Counted from the first letter of the stretch, positions 24,764 through 33,958 are shown. The stretch: DNA of 64,000 nt from JAYEHK01 sp034659475 (GCA_034659475.1 JAYEHK010000155.1:7321-71320); one strand, 5' to 3'. Notes: generated by a model not told the origin, from the sequence alone. Translations and numbers: made by a program.

Positions 24764-26317
24764 TTACACAATTTTTGTTGTCCATTCCTCTAGATTCCAG
24801 ATATCTGATACGATATCCTGATAAAATTCAGGCTCATGACTCACTAACAGCATCGTGCCGTGAAACTCTGACAACGCAGTTTTCAGTGCTTCCTTGGCAT
24901 GCACGTCAAGATGATTGGTCGGCTCATCAAGAACCAATAAATTCATATTTCGAAGCATCAGCTTGCATAATCTTACCTTGGCATTTTCACCGCCGCTGAG
25001 CACTTTCATCGGACTTTCTATGTGTTCGGCAGTCAGCCCGCATTTAGCCAGAGCACGGCGTACCTCCGCATTCGTCATGGAAGGGAATTCCTTCCATATT
25101 TCCTCATGCGCTGTATGTCTTCCTGCAGCTTCCTCTTGCTCAAAATAACCGGTTTCAACAAACGTATCAAGCTCAATCGTTCCCGCTATTGGCGGCTGAA
25201 TGCCCAGTAATGTTTTGAGCAAAGTGGATTTTCCCAAGCCGTTGACACCCTTCACGGCAATTTTTTGTCCTCTCTCAAGCCGTAAATTAAGCGGAGCGGT
25301 GAGTGGTTCCTCATAACCGAGGACAAGATCTTTTGCCTCAATAACGATTTTTCCGGTGGTCCGAGCTGAAGAAAATGAAAAAGTCGGCTTTATCTTTTCC
25401 CTGCCCAGCTCAATGATATCCATCTTATCCAGCTTCTTTTGGCGGCTCTTTGCCATATTGGTGGTGGCAACTCTTGCTTTGTTGCGGGCAATAAAATCCT
25501 CCAGGTGTGAAATCTCTTTTTGCTGCTTATCATAGGCCTGTTCAAGCTGGCGTTTTTTCAGCTCACTCATTACAACAAAGTTATCATAATCACCTTTATA
25601 GCGCGTCAGTATTGCATTTTCAACATGATACACAACATTAACCACAGAATTGAGAAAAGGAATATCATGGGAGACTAAAATGAAGGCGTTTTCATAATTT
25701 TGCAGCAGGTTAGTCAGCCACACAATATGATTCTCATCTAAGAAATTGGTGGGTTCATCTAAAATCAAAATCTTAGGATTCTCTAATAAAAGCTTGGTTA
25801 ACAACACTTTTGTGCGCTGCCCTCCGCTGAGGTCTCCCACATCTCTGTCCAGACCAATATCGCCAAGGCCCAGACCGTTGGCGTACTCTTCTATGCGGGC
25901 ATCGAGCATATAAAAGCCGCTGTTTTCCAGCATTTCCTGTATTTCTCCAACATCCTCGAGCATGGCAGTCATTTTCTCCTCACTGCAATGTGACATTCGG
26001 TCGTACATTTCCAGCATTTCCTGTTCTTTCAGGTACATATCAGTAAATGCCTCGCGCAGCACGTCACGGATTGTTTTCCCTTTGGTCAGGGTGCTGCTTT
26101 GGTCAAGGTAGCCGGTCGTGATGTGTTTGCACCAACTCACCTTTCCCTCATCAGGCATTAGTTTGCCGGTAATTATGTTGAGAAAGGTGGACTTCCCCTC
26201 GCCATTTGCTCCAACGAGGCCCACGTGCTCACCATTTAACAGTCGAAATGATGCTTTTTCTAAAAGATTCCGTGGACCAAATCCATAGGATACATTTTCT
26301 ACATTCAAAATGCTCAT
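24764..26317 (-). CDS. ABC-F family ATPase
   Basis: 517 residues from the ATG at 26317 (GGAGG upstream). It has two ATP-binding cassettes in one chain and no membrane segments, so it is an ABC-F protein acting on ribosomes rather than a transporter. Cassette one has Gly-Ala-Asn-Gly-Glu-Gly-Lys-Ser near residue 37 and Leu-Ser-Gly-Gly-Gln near 155. Cassette two has Gly-Val-Asn-Gly-Leu-Gly-Lys-Ser near 345 and Leu-Ser-Gly-Gly-Glu near 430. The interdomain linker (about 235-310) is charged and helical. Members act as translation factors or protect ribosomes from antibiotics, and sequence inspection does not tell which applies here. Confidence 0.88.
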   Translation of the reverse strand: MSILNVENVSYGFGPRNLLEKASFRLLNGEHVGLVGANGEGKSTFLNIITGKLMPDEGKVSWCKHITTGYLDQSSTLTKGKTIRDVLREAFTDMYLKEQEMLEMYDRMSHCSEEKMTAMLEDVGEIQEMLENSGFYMLDARIEEYANGLGLGDIGLDRDVGDLSGGQRTKVLLTKLLLENPKILILDEPTNFLDENHIVWLTNLLQNYENAFILVSHDIPFLNSVVNVVYHVENAILTRYKGDYDNFVVMSELKKRQLEQAYDKQQKEISHLEDFIARNKARVATTNMAKSRQKKLDKMDIIELGREKIKPTFSFSSARTTGKIVIEAKDLVLGYEEPLTAPLNLRLERGQKIAVKGVNGLGKSTLLKTLLGIQPPIAGTIELDTFVETGYFEQEEAAGRHTAHEEIWKEFPSMTNAEVRRALAKCGLTAEHIESPMKVLSGGENAKVRLCKLMLRNMNLLVLDEPTNHLDVHAKEALKTALSEFHGTMLLVSHEPEFYQDIVSDIWNLEEWTTKIV

Positions 26318-26498
26318 GAGTGCCTCCAACAAATATTATAATCTCTTATATATAAACACAAATTTTTTAATAAACCTACTAAAATTCTTTCATTATTAGA
26401 TGAAATTTTCCACACTGGATAACTCACTAGGATCAGCGTGGCCAAAGGGTATTTTATCACATATTTGCAAAGTGGAAAGCACAAGGAAATATCTGCAC

Positions 26499-26533
26499 TA
26501 AAAAAACCACTTTGAAACAACCTTCAAAGTGGT
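26499..26533 (-). terminator. Intrinsic terminator after dapA
   Basis: CCACTTTGA and TCAAAGTGG form a stem followed, on the minus strand, by a run of seven T. Confidence 0.85.
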
Positions 26534-26554
26534 CGTGCATTGAGGTGTAAGTCA

Positions 26555-27433
26555 TTAAAATCCGTAATCCACCATGACCTGCTTAAGAACCTCCAGATTC
26601 TCTTCACCCATTTCTACGAGCGGCATGCGACCAATACCCACATTCATTCCGATTAAGTTAAGCGCTGCCTTAATAGGAATGGGGCTTACTTCAATAAAGA
26701 TCGCTTTGATTAGATTCAGTGCGCGAAGCTGAATTTTCCTGGCCTCTTCCACATCACCGGCCAGGTACCTAGCTGTCATTTCATGAAAATCTCTGGGAAT
26801 CAAATTGGCTGTGGTTGAAATAACCCCTTTTGCTCCTAATGACATCATCGGTACCACAATTCCGTCATCACCTGAGTAAATGGTGAAATCTTCTCCGCAT
26901 AAATTCACAATATCTCCAACCTGGCTGAAATTGCATTCTTTAATGGCAACAATATTATCAATCAAAGACAGCTCTTTGACTGTCGCAGGATTAATATTGA
27001 GATTGGTTCTGCCCGGTACATTGTATAGTATGATGGGGATTTTAACACAGTCGGCGATGGCTTTATAGTGCTCGTAAAGCCCCTTTTGGGTGGTTTTATT
27101 ATAATAAGGAGTAACTGATAGAATCCCATCAGCCCCGGCTGCTTCAACTGCCTGGGATAATTGAACCCCATGACGGGTATCGTTGCTGCCAGCCCCTGCA
27201 ATAACCGGGACTCTCTTGCCTACTTTCTCAACCGTAAATTTAACCGCAGATACCTGTTCCTCGTCTGTCAGGGTACTCACTTCGCCGGTAGTTCCGCAAA
27301 TAACGATAGCATCGATGCCATTGCCAATCTGGAATTCAATAAGCTCTGCCAGTTTATCGTAATCTACTACATCATTTTTAAAGGGCGTAATAATAGCTAC
27401 AGCTGAACCGGTAAACAGAATCGGTTTACTCAT
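26555..27433 (-). CDS. dapA: 4-hydroxy-tetrahydrodipicolinate synthase
   Basis: 292 residues. It condenses pyruvate with aspartate semialdehyde, the first committed step to lysine and diaminopimelate, in the cytoplasm. Visible features are the Gly-Thr-Thr-Gly-Glu loop near residue 44, the active-site Tyr in Tyr-Asn-Val-Pro-Gly-Arg-Thr near 133, and the Schiff-base Lys in Val-Ala-Ile-Lys-Glu-Cys near 161. Length is standard. The start at 27433 has AAAGGAAGGA upstream; a further in-frame codon six residues earlier is less well placed. The gene is divergent from a LysR regulator, which may control it. Confidence 0.95.
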   Translation of the reverse strand: MSKPILFTGSAVAIITPFKNDVVDYDKLAELIEFQIGNGIDAIVICGTTGEVSTLTDEEQVSAVKFTVEKVGKRVPVIAGAGSNDTRHGVQLSQAVEAAGADGILSVTPYYNKTTQKGLYEHYKAIADCVKIPIILYNVPGRTNLNINPATVKELSLIDNIVAIKECNFSQVGDIVNLCGEDFTIYSGDDGIVVPMMSLGAKGVISTTANLIPRDFHEMTARYLAGDVEEARKIQLRALNLIKAIFIEVSPIPIKAALNLIGMNVGIGRMPLVEMGEENLEVLKQVMVDYGF

Positions 27434-27603
27434 AGTAATCCTTCCTTTCATTGAGACATTCTGTTATAACATAAATATTCTGATCTAGGCTGAGAATGGA
27501 CTTTTGTTTATATTTACAGTACCATCATATTAATATACAGTAAAATAGATTGGTTTGATTATTTTAATCATTTATATTGATAATTAAACATTGGGGAAAA
27601 CTT

Positions 27604-28485
27604 ATGGAATTAAGACAGCTTAAAATATTTGTTACCGTTGCAGAGGAGAAGAGCTTTACCCGAGCTGCACAAAAAATGGGTTATGCTCAGTCAAATATTA
27701 CAACCCAGGTGCGGCTATTGGAAGAGGAATTTGGGACTAGGCTTTTTGAGCGTTTGGGAAAAAAAATAGCGCTGACACCAGATGGGGAAAAGCTTCTGTA
27801 TCATGCGAAAAGGCTGCTCCGGTATGCTTCCGAAGTTCAGGAAGCTATGACCAGCTCAACCGAACCCAATGGTATCATTAATATCGGCATTGCCGAATCA
27901 TTATGCCTGTTTAAACTGCCTGCTCTTTTAAAAAAATACAGCATTCTCTATCCCCAGGTAAAGCTAGTAATACGCCAGGGTACACCCCTTGATTTTGCCC
28001 GATGGCTGCGCGACAATACCATTGATGTGGCCTTTTCTTTGGATCAGGTTATAAATGATGCCGATCTGATCACCAAAATATTATGTGAAGAGCCCATGAT
28101 TATTGTAGGTAACAATGAGCACCCTTTAATCGCTAAAGGCTATATCGAGTTAAAGGATATTGACCAGGAATCATTTATTTATACAGAACGCAACTGCAGC
28201 TACCGATCAGTAATCGAAAACTACCTGGCAGACTCCAAAATAAAGCCAGGCTCTTCCTACGAATTTGACAGCATTGAAGCGATCAAACAGTTTGTTTTAA
28301 GCGGTTTAGGGATTGCGTTGCTGCCTTATGCAGCCGTGGAAAAAGAGTTGTCATCCGGAAACATGGTTGACCTCAGGTTGATTGAGCCCAAAATAAAAAT
28401 GTATACCCAGATTGTTTACCACAAAAATAAATGGCTGTCGCCAACCCTTTTATCGTTGCTGGATTTGGTTAATGAATATTTTTGA
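27604..28485 (+). CDS. LysR-family transcriptional regulator
   Basis: 293 residues. The N-terminal winged helix-turn-helix begins Met-Glu-Leu-Arg-Gln-Leu-Lys-Ile-Phe and contains Ser-Phe-Thr-Arg-Ala-Ala-Gln-Lys-Met-Gly-Tyr-Ala-Gln-Ser (near residue 17) and Leu-Glu-Glu-Glu-Phe-Gly-Thr-Arg-Leu-Phe-Glu-Arg. The remainder is the two-lobed effector domain. The ATG at 27604 follows GGGGA and begins exactly at the domain. It is transcribed away from dapA across a 170-base AT-rich region, the classic LysR arrangement, so dapA is a candidate target. Confidence 0.92.
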   Translation: MELRQLKIFVTVAEEKSFTRAAQKMGYAQSNITTQVRLLEEEFGTRLFERLGKKIALTPDGEKLLYHAKRLLRYASEVQEAMTSSTEPNGIINIGIAESLCLFKLPALLKKYSILYPQVKLVIRQGTPLDFARWLRDNTIDVAFSLDQVINDADLITKILCEEPMIIVGNNEHPLIAKGYIELKDIDQESFIYTERNCSYRSVIENYLADSKIKPGSSYEFDSIEAIKQFVLSGLGIALLPYAAVEKELSSGNMVDLRLIEPKIKMYTQIVYHKNKWLSPTLLSLLDLVNEYF

Positions 28486-28512
28486 ATTTCGAAGAGTGAC
28501 ATTGGAACCATC

Positions 28513-28587
28513 CGAGACCACTGAAAAAGTAGCTAAATTTCACTGGGGTATGCATAAGTACCCAGTCCGACTTTTTCAGTGGTCTCG
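28513..28587. repeat. REP-like palindrome after the LysR gene
   Basis: An 18-bp perfect inverted repeat (28513-28530 with 28570-28587, CGAGACCACTGAAAAAGT and its inverse) spans a 39-base loop. It is flanked outside by GTGACA and TGTCAC, each near an AACCATCC. It may also terminate transcription of the convergent genes. Confidence 0.75.
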
Positions 28588-28615
28588 AACCATCCCCTTG
28601 TCACGCTCAGTAATA

Positions 28616-29548
28616 TTAAAGATCTTCAATTTTGCTTGTAAGAAGAATCGCCTCTCTTTTACGCACCATTTCCTCATAATTAAAGAAATATTTCTTTTTT
28701 TTGTAACATCTTTTAAATGTTGCAACATATTTTTTTGATTCAAAATATTTTTTCATTCCATTTGAAACATAGTGAACTTGCTCCCCGGGGTCATAAACTG
28801 CAGGCGCATCTTTATGAAGATCTATAATCGTTTCTGTGATGACACCCCAGGAGATGTCCGCAATGGAGTAGTTTTTAAGGTCTCTCACTGCTGCCCTAAG
28901 TGTAGCTTCCTGAAGCGGGTCAAAGAACTTAAATTCTTTTGAATACATGATAGCGCCATGCATATGGCTCGGAATATCAAGAAATCCGTCTTTATAAACT
29001 TCCCTTGATATATTATAAAGCAACTGAAAGCAGTATTTTAGTATGCCAAGTCCGGGACTGCTCTGGCCCGGTAACTGTGGCCTGTTTTTGTCAAAAACTG
29101 TAAGGGGATTTTTGGCTGACAACCATTCAATAAGAATCATATTGTAAGGATCTATTTTAAAATCCTTTTCAAAAAACCGTTCATGAGGAATAAAGGTGTG
29201 CTCACTGACCCTGAGGTCAAGAAGCTGATTTTCAGGGGTTTTATCTTTCCAGTAGAGCCTGAAATAATTTATATAGTTTTCATCCCTGTCAATATCAATA
29301 TGAATAGCAGAGAACCCTATAGATTCAAGATGCTTTAACAGCCCTATTGACTCAATCATATTGTTCATGTCTTGCTCTGAAAATCTTCCCAGAAATAATT
29401 TTTTTGAACCTGCAAGGCTTTGAATGTCTAAATCTATGCTGCTTATGTCGACTTTCCCAAAATCAAGATTGAATGTATCAGCAATTATAGGATCAGCCTT
29501 TTTAAAACTTTTTAATTTATTTGCTTTAAGGCCCGCTTTTTCAGTCAA
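28616..29548 (-). CDS. Conserved-looking protein of unknown function, last gene of a HepT-MntA cluster
   Basis: 310 residues with a TTG start; AAAGGAG sits seven bases upstream. No signal peptide or membrane segment. The centre (about residue 165) has Gln-Leu-Pro-Gly-Gln-Ser-Ser-Pro-Gly-Leu-Gly, a likely loop motif, and acidic residues cluster near 95-120 and 185-200. The C-terminus is strongly basic, with Tyr-Lys-Lys-Lys-Lys near 280. I do not recognise the family. It lies 71 bases downstream of mntA in the same direction and may be transcribed with it. A nucleic-acid-binding role is only a guess from the basic tail. Confidence 0.55.
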   Translation of the reverse strand: MTEKAGLKANKLKSFKKADPIIADTFNLDFGKVDISSIDLDIQSLAGSKKLFLGRFSEQDMNNMIESIGLLKHLESIGFSAIHIDIDRDENYINYFRLYWKDKTPENQLLDLRVSEHTFIPHERFFEKDFKIDPYNMILIEWLSAKNPLTVFDKNRPQLPGQSSPGLGILKYCFQLLYNISREVYKDGFLDIPSHMHGAIMYSKEFKFFDPLQEATLRAAVRDLKNYSIADISWGVITETIIDLHKDAPAVYDPGEQVHYVSNGMKKYFESKKYVATFKRCYKKKKYFFNYEEMVRKREAILLTSKIEDL

Positions 29549-29619
29549 TGAAATACTCCTTTCAGGTTCACCTGCTCTGCCTTTGTCAGGTACTGGGGGA
29601 TTTAAGTGTGTGGCACGAG

Positions 29620-29925
29620 TTATCTGCTGAAGATTGTTTCTCCAACTCGTCTAATATGATCAATCAGATCTCTATTCTCAATCTTTTCAAAAACCAGTAA
29701 ATCAACGTGATATGGTAAATCAAGCTCATCTAGGATTATACCCATTTTCAGCAAATCATCCATATCTAAATCTTCACCTTTTAATGCCAGATCAATGTCC
29801 GAACCATTTGTGTAATTCCCCATGGCTCTCGATCCAAAAAGAATGGCCTCTTCAACCTTTTGATTTTTAGCAATATTATTGATAATCTGCTTTAATGTAT
29901 CCTGCGTTAATCCAAATCGCATCAT
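29620..29925 (-). CDS. MntA-type minimal nucleotidyltransferase (antitoxin)
   Basis: About 101 residues. A small pol-beta-fold nucleotidyltransferase with the signature Gly-Ser-Arg-Ala-Met-Gly-Asn-Tyr-x-x-Gly-Ser-Asp-Ile-Asp-Leu-Ala near residue 31, containing the two metal-binding Asp. A third Asp lies in Val-Asp-Leu-Leu-Val near 82. In HepT-MntA systems this enzyme AMPylates and silences its HEPN partner. I chose the ATG at 29925 (GAGGA upstream), two bases after the partner's stop. The length and the adjacent HEPN gene make the pairing firm; toxin-antitoxin activity is inferred from family. Confidence 0.85.
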   Translation of the reverse strand: MMRFGLTQDTLKQIINNIAKNQKVEEAILFGSRAMGNYTNGSDIDLALKGEDLDMDDLLKMGIILDELDLPYHVDLLVFEKIENRDLIDHIRRVGETIFSR

Positions 29926-29926
29926 G

Positions 29927-30349
29927 TTAATCCTCATTCTCACGAAGCTGATTCAGTTTATTTTGCAGTTGATAAAAGGCTTTGAAATACGGCTCACTGA
30001 TTAACCCGATCATTTCCTCTGCGGTTTTTTCATCATATACATGACTTGTCAGGTTCCTGCTCTGAATCATTTTCATCCAAATCTCTCCATCCTCAATGAG
30101 ACCCAGTTGGAATGCCTCTTTGGTAGCGTCTCTCGAGCCATATATCTCGTTATTGCCTCTGCTTTGCAAAAAATCTTTCAATGTTTTCCACGCCAACTCA
30201 TGAGTATATTCAAAAGCCTGAATCATCCCCTGCTTTTCAAGGTTCGAGAGGTCTCTTGTTTTCATCAGATCTACTGCTTCTTTTAGCTGCTGTAATGCCT
30301 TCTGATAGTTGCTAAACCGCTGCTCCCAGCGAATATCTTTATCGCCCAT
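29927..30349 (-). CDS. HepT/HI0074-type HEPN protein
   Basis: 140 residues, all helical. It matches the HI0074 'nucleotidyltransferase substrate-binding' group: Arg-Phe-Ser-Asn-Tyr-x-x-Ala-Leu near residue 11, Glu-Tyr-Thr-His-Glu-Leu-Ala-Trp-Lys near 50, and the HEPN RNase-type motif Arg-Asn-Leu-Thr-Ser-His near 104 (Arg-x4-His). In characterised HepT proteins this motif cuts RNA. The stop is two bases from the mntA start, so the genes are coupled. Some members of this subgroup are not toxic, so activity should be taken as possible, not shown. Confidence 0.85.
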   Translation of the reverse strand: MGDKDIRWEQRFSNYQKALQQLKEAVDLMKTRDLSNLEKQGMIQAFEYTHELAWKTLKDFLQSRGNNEIYGSRDATKEAFQLGLIEDGEIWMKMIQSRNLTSHVYDEKTAEEMIGLISEPYFKAFYQLQNKLNQLRENED

Positions 30350-30487
30350 CAGTAAGTCCCCTTCCGTTTCGCATTATGCCATTATAATAGCACAAAACAA
30401 TCACTTTATGATTCCATTTTTATAGAAGCAAAAAAGAACGTCCCCTTTGCTTCTGCTTAAGAGAAATCCTTCCCTCTGGGGGGAAAT

Positions 30488-30561
30488 GGGGTCAGGCCAC
30501 TTACTTGTCCACATATTTTGATTAAACAATTAGTAAGTTGACAAGTAAGTGGCCTGACCCC
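30488..30561. repeat. 22-bp perfect inverted repeat (REP-like)
   Basis: GGGGTCAGGCCACTTACTTG plus TC at 30488-30509 is exactly inverted at 30540-30561, with a 30-base loop. A second small hairpin with AGAAGCAAA and TTTGCTTCT lies at 30424-30454. Both are in the gap between hepT and the SWIM gene. Confidence 0.85.
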
Positions 30562-30569
30562 TTTATCCG

Positions 30570-31289
30570 CTATACCCCGAATAATTCAAAAACATCCTTA
30601 TCGTCAAGCACACGATGACTTTTCTGATCTGAATTCGCCAGCATGCTTTGCATTTTTTGTTCAATGGTTTTCTTTAGCAATACTTCAAAATCAATATTGC
30701 GAAGCTTGAAAAACAAGGTGGGGTCCTCGTCAAACCTTGCCCCTATTCCATACAGGGTGGCGGCAACGTGTTTGCACATATCTGCCCAATCATAACAACT
30801 GCAGCTAAACTTAATTTCCTTATTGCTGGGAAATAAGCCGGCCCCCTTTAAAGTGAAAAGCTCCTCTAATTCCTTGGGAAATTTACCCTCTAAAAGCTCT
30901 GCCAAATTGTCGATTTTATGATTGCATACGGAAAGAATATTCTCCCATTTTTCATTAGCAAGCGCTGCGATTTTAATCTCTACCTGGTAGGGCTTTTTCG
31001 CACTACCCAGAACCAGAGCTGTTACAATACCCGTTTCAATCTTTAAGTCAAGCACTGCACCATTTCTGACATAGCTGCGCCCACGAGTTATTCTATTCGA
31101 GTAGTCGGCATAGTTTTCAAGATTCTTGTTCCATGCCTTTCCCCACCAAGTAGTAGCCAGTTTGTTGCCTTCAATAACGATCGGCGCCAAATCCGGGTTC
31201 TTCTTTTTCAGCTTTTCAATTTGCTTTTTAGCCATTTCTTTCTTCTGAGAAACAGGTACATACTCGGGGTACTGGTCATAACGAGCCAT
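30570..31289 (-). CDS. SWIM zinc-finger protein partnered with SNF2 helicase
   Basis: 239 residues. The SWIM finger is visible near residue 165-185: Cys-Ser-Cys-Tyr-Asp-Trp-Ala-Asp-Met-Cys-Lys-His, matching Cys-x-Cys-xn-Cys-x-His. The N-terminal part has Trp-Trp-Gly-Lys-Ala-Trp-Asn near 49 and Arg-Gly-Arg-Ser-Tyr-Val-Arg-Asn-Gly near 70, as in the SWIM proteins that accompany bacterial SNF2 enzymes. Its ATG overlaps the helicase stop by one base (TAATG), so the two are translationally coupled and probably act together on DNA or RNA. The biological role of these pairs is not established. Confidence 0.88.
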   Translation of the reverse strand: MARYDQYPEYVPVSQKKEMAKKQIEKLKKKNPDLAPIVIEGNKLATTWWGKAWNKNLENYADYSNRITRGRSYVRNGAVLDLKIETGIVTALVLGSAKKPYQVEIKIAALANEKWENILSVCNHKIDNLAELLEGKFPKELEELFTLKGAGLFPSNKEIKFSCSCYDWADMCKHVAATLYGIGARFDEDPTLFFKLRNIDFEVLLKKTIEQKMQSMLANSDQKSHRVLDDKDVFELFGV

Positions 31290-33958
31290 TAATCTTCACC
31301 TGCCTGTACTAATGTGAATAATTCCATTAATTGCTGGTTATCCAACTCTGTTATCCAGCTTTCTCCGGATGCTGCTACTAATTCACCTGCCAGCTGACTC
31401 TTGGCTTCAATCATCATATCGATTTTTTCTTCAATAGTACCAGCTGTTATAAACTTGTGAACGATAACATTTTTTTGCTGTCCAATACGAAAAGCACGGT
31501 CGGTTGCTTGATTCTCAACAGCCGGATTCCACCAGCGATCAAAATGTATAACGTGATTGGCAGCAGTAAGATTCAGCCCCACACCCCCGGCTTTTAACGA
31601 TAGCACCATAAAAGGAACATACTCCTCACCACAGAATTTATCCACCAGTTCCTGGCGCTTTTTAACGGGTGTTCCGCCATGTAATATTAGTCCCTGGCGG
31701 TTAAATATCGTTTCTAGAAAATCGGCTATTGGTTGGGTCATTTCTCTAAACTGGGTAAAAACCAGCACACGCTCTCTTTTTTCATATATGGTTTCACAGA
31801 TCGCCTGTAATCTCTCGAATTTACCACTATACTTAGGCTGGAATGTAGTTTGCGCTAAAAACTGATCCGGATGATTACATATTTGTTTGAATTTCATAAT
31901 ACTTGCCAAAACTAATCCCTTACGGCCTATACCTTCCGCAGTGGCTAAACTTTTTTCTAATTCCTTGACCAGGCTATTATATAAAACGACCTGCTTTTTG
32001 CTCAAGTTGGCATAAGCTTTTATTTCAATTTTTTCGGGCAGATCGGCAATTACACTCTTATCGGTTTTTAGGCGACGCAGAATAAATGGATTTATTACTG
32101 CCCGAAGTTTGGAGTAGTCCGGGTTGCCGCCGTCCTTCAATCTTTTTGTAAACGCTTTGAATTCTTTGGCTGTTCCAAGCAATCCCGCATTTAAAAAATC
32201 AAACAACGACCATAAATCAGACAGACTATTTTCAACCGGCGTGCCTGTCAGCGCTATCCTGGCATTGGCCTCCAATTGTTTTACCGCTTTGCTCTGCTTG
32301 GTGCTCGGGTTTTTTATAGCCTGCGCTTCATCTAATATCAGCAGATCCCATTTAACAGTCCTTAGTTCCTCAATTCGCACCACCATTCCGTAGGTGGTTA
32401 TGTATAAATCTGTATCATCCATATTTTGCAGATCGCATTTTTCTTTGTTGCTATATATGGCTTTATATTTTAGCAGGGGGGCAAATTTTTCTATTTCTTT
32501 TTGCCAATTTCCCATTAACGAGGCTGGAATTATCAGAAGCGCCCGCTCGCCGGAATTTACTCTAAGATACTCCAGCAGCGCAATGATTTGCACCGTTTTC
32601 CCAAGCCCCATATCATCAGCCAGACAAGCCCCAAAGCCTAAATTCTTCATATAGTTTAGCCAGTCAAAGCCCTTTTGCTGATATCCCCGCAGGCTGGCAT
32701 GAAAATCATCGCTTATGGCTATATTGCTCATTAAAGAAGGGTTAGTCAGTCTGGATGTAACGCTGTTTAACCACTCGCCATTGGATATTTCCAGGCTAAG
32801 CTCATCATGCTTAATGCCTAAGATTTCACTGGCATTTAACTGCATGCGCATCGCCTCGGCTATGCTGTATTCACATGTGTCTGCCAGTTCTTTGGCCTTC
32901 TGGTAAGCATCCAGGGTTAACTGTAGTTTTTGATGGTCAACTTCTACCCACTTGCCTTTGATAAATAATAAACCACTGCTTTGGGTTAATAAATCCCTGA
33001 TTTCTTGCTCTGTAATCTCATCCTCACCCAAAAACAGCCGGGCATTAAAATCAAGCAGAGCATCCATTCCAACCCTAGAGGGCTCCCGGTCTCCAAGCTG
33101 GATCGATAGTTTGAATGAATTGGACTTTTTCTTCCACCAATCGGGTATACGGCATAGAATGCCGCATTCTTCGTAAAGGGGTATCTCCTTTAGAAATATA
33201 TATGCTTCATTAGATGTCAGCTTTAGCGGACTAAATAATTCACCACTTTCAACAAATTCAGCTATAAAATTGCTCTTCTGGGCTACTTTGCTGACGGTTG
33301 AAAGTAATTTTAGCAGCCTATCATTTTGGTCTTGATACTCAATCAAAGCATTTTTCAGTGGCGTATGAGTGGCTTTTTTATCACCTGCACGCCCCGTGCT
33401 ATAAGTTGCCAAAAATGCAAATGGATACTCGTCGGACTTGTTTTCAACCAAATGAAAAAACACCCGCCCAACCAGATTTATCCTGGAGTTATGCTCCAGC
33501 AGGAATTCTTCTACTGTACCTGAATAAACTTTGATTTCGGTTGCAAAAACCTCTGACAGGCTTTGATATATATCTTTTATCCAATCACCGTTTATGAATT
33601 CCAGCCCCACCACAAATGGAACGCTATTTAAGATTTCCAATATTTCATCATCGGTTGGCGTTAATACAGTATCCTCGCGGATAAATTCAATATCAGCAGT
33701 TTTAGCCAGCCCTTTAATGAAATTAGAAGCTATGTTATGTAAAAAAGCCATTGATACAGACATTTTTTGGGTAGATTCAACAAAACCCAGGTAAAATAAC
33801 ATTTTGCTATGATTATCCAAATATTTTTCATACAGTTCATTTTCAAAGCTCTTATCTGTAGCAGAAGATGCTTTACCTGGTATTATTTCAAAGTTAAGAT
33901 AAAAGCCTTGTTCTAAAAAATAGACTATTAATTCCTTGTTATTAGTATTTATTTCCAT
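31289..33958 (-). CDS. SNF2-family DEAD/DEAH helicase
   Basis: 889 residues. A cytoplasmic DNA-dependent ATPase. The N-terminal half (about 1-420) includes a SNF2-associated region with Gly-Ile-Leu-Cys-Arg-Ile-Pro-Asp-Trp-Trp-Lys-Lys near residue 265. Motif I (Asp-Asp-Met-Gly-Leu-Gly-Lys-Thr) is near 450, the DEAQ box (Leu-Asp-Glu-Ala-Gln-Ala-Ile-Lys-Asn) near 545, Gly-Thr-Pro-Val-Glu-Asn near 575, and the C-terminal helicase lobe has Arg-Val-Leu-Val-Phe-Thr-Gln-Phe near 725 and Arg-Ala-Phe-Arg-Ile-Gly-Gln near 833. Start has GGAGG. It is the first gene of a two-gene unit with the SWIM protein. Confidence 0.93.
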   Translation of the reverse strand: MEINTNNKELIVYFLEQGFYLNFEIIPGKASSATDKSFENELYEKYLDNHSKMLFYLGFVESTQKMSVSMAFLHNIASNFIKGLAKTADIEFIREDTVLTPTDDEILEILNSVPFVVGLEFINGDWIKDIYQSLSEVFATEIKVYSGTVEEFLLEHNSRINLVGRVFFHLVENKSDEYPFAFLATYSTGRAGDKKATHTPLKNALIEYQDQNDRLLKLLSTVSKVAQKSNFIAEFVESGELFSPLKLTSNEAYIFLKEIPLYEECGILCRIPDWWKKKSNSFKLSIQLGDREPSRVGMDALLDFNARLFLGEDEITEQEIRDLLTQSSGLLFIKGKWVEVDHQKLQLTLDAYQKAKELADTCEYSIAEAMRMQLNASEILGIKHDELSLEISNGEWLNSVTSRLTNPSLMSNIAISDDFHASLRGYQQKGFDWLNYMKNLGFGACLADDMGLGKTVQIIALLEYLRVNSGERALLIIPASLMGNWQKEIEKFAPLLKYKAIYSNKEKCDLQNMDDTDLYITTYGMVVRIEELRTVKWDLLILDEAQAIKNPSTKQSKAVKQLEANARIALTGTPVENSLSDLWSLFDFLNAGLLGTAKEFKAFTKRLKDGGNPDYSKLRAVINPFILRRLKTDKSVIADLPEKIEIKAYANLSKKQVVLYNSLVKELEKSLATAEGIGRKGLVLASIMKFKQICNHPDQFLAQTTFQPKYSGKFERLQAICETIYEKRERVLVFTQFREMTQPIADFLETIFNRQGLILHGGTPVKKRQELVDKFCGEEYVPFMVLSLKAGGVGLNLTAANHVIHFDRWWNPAVENQATDRAFRIGQQKNVIVHKFITAGTIEEKIDMMIEAKSQLAGELVAASGESWITELDNQQLMELFTLVQAGED

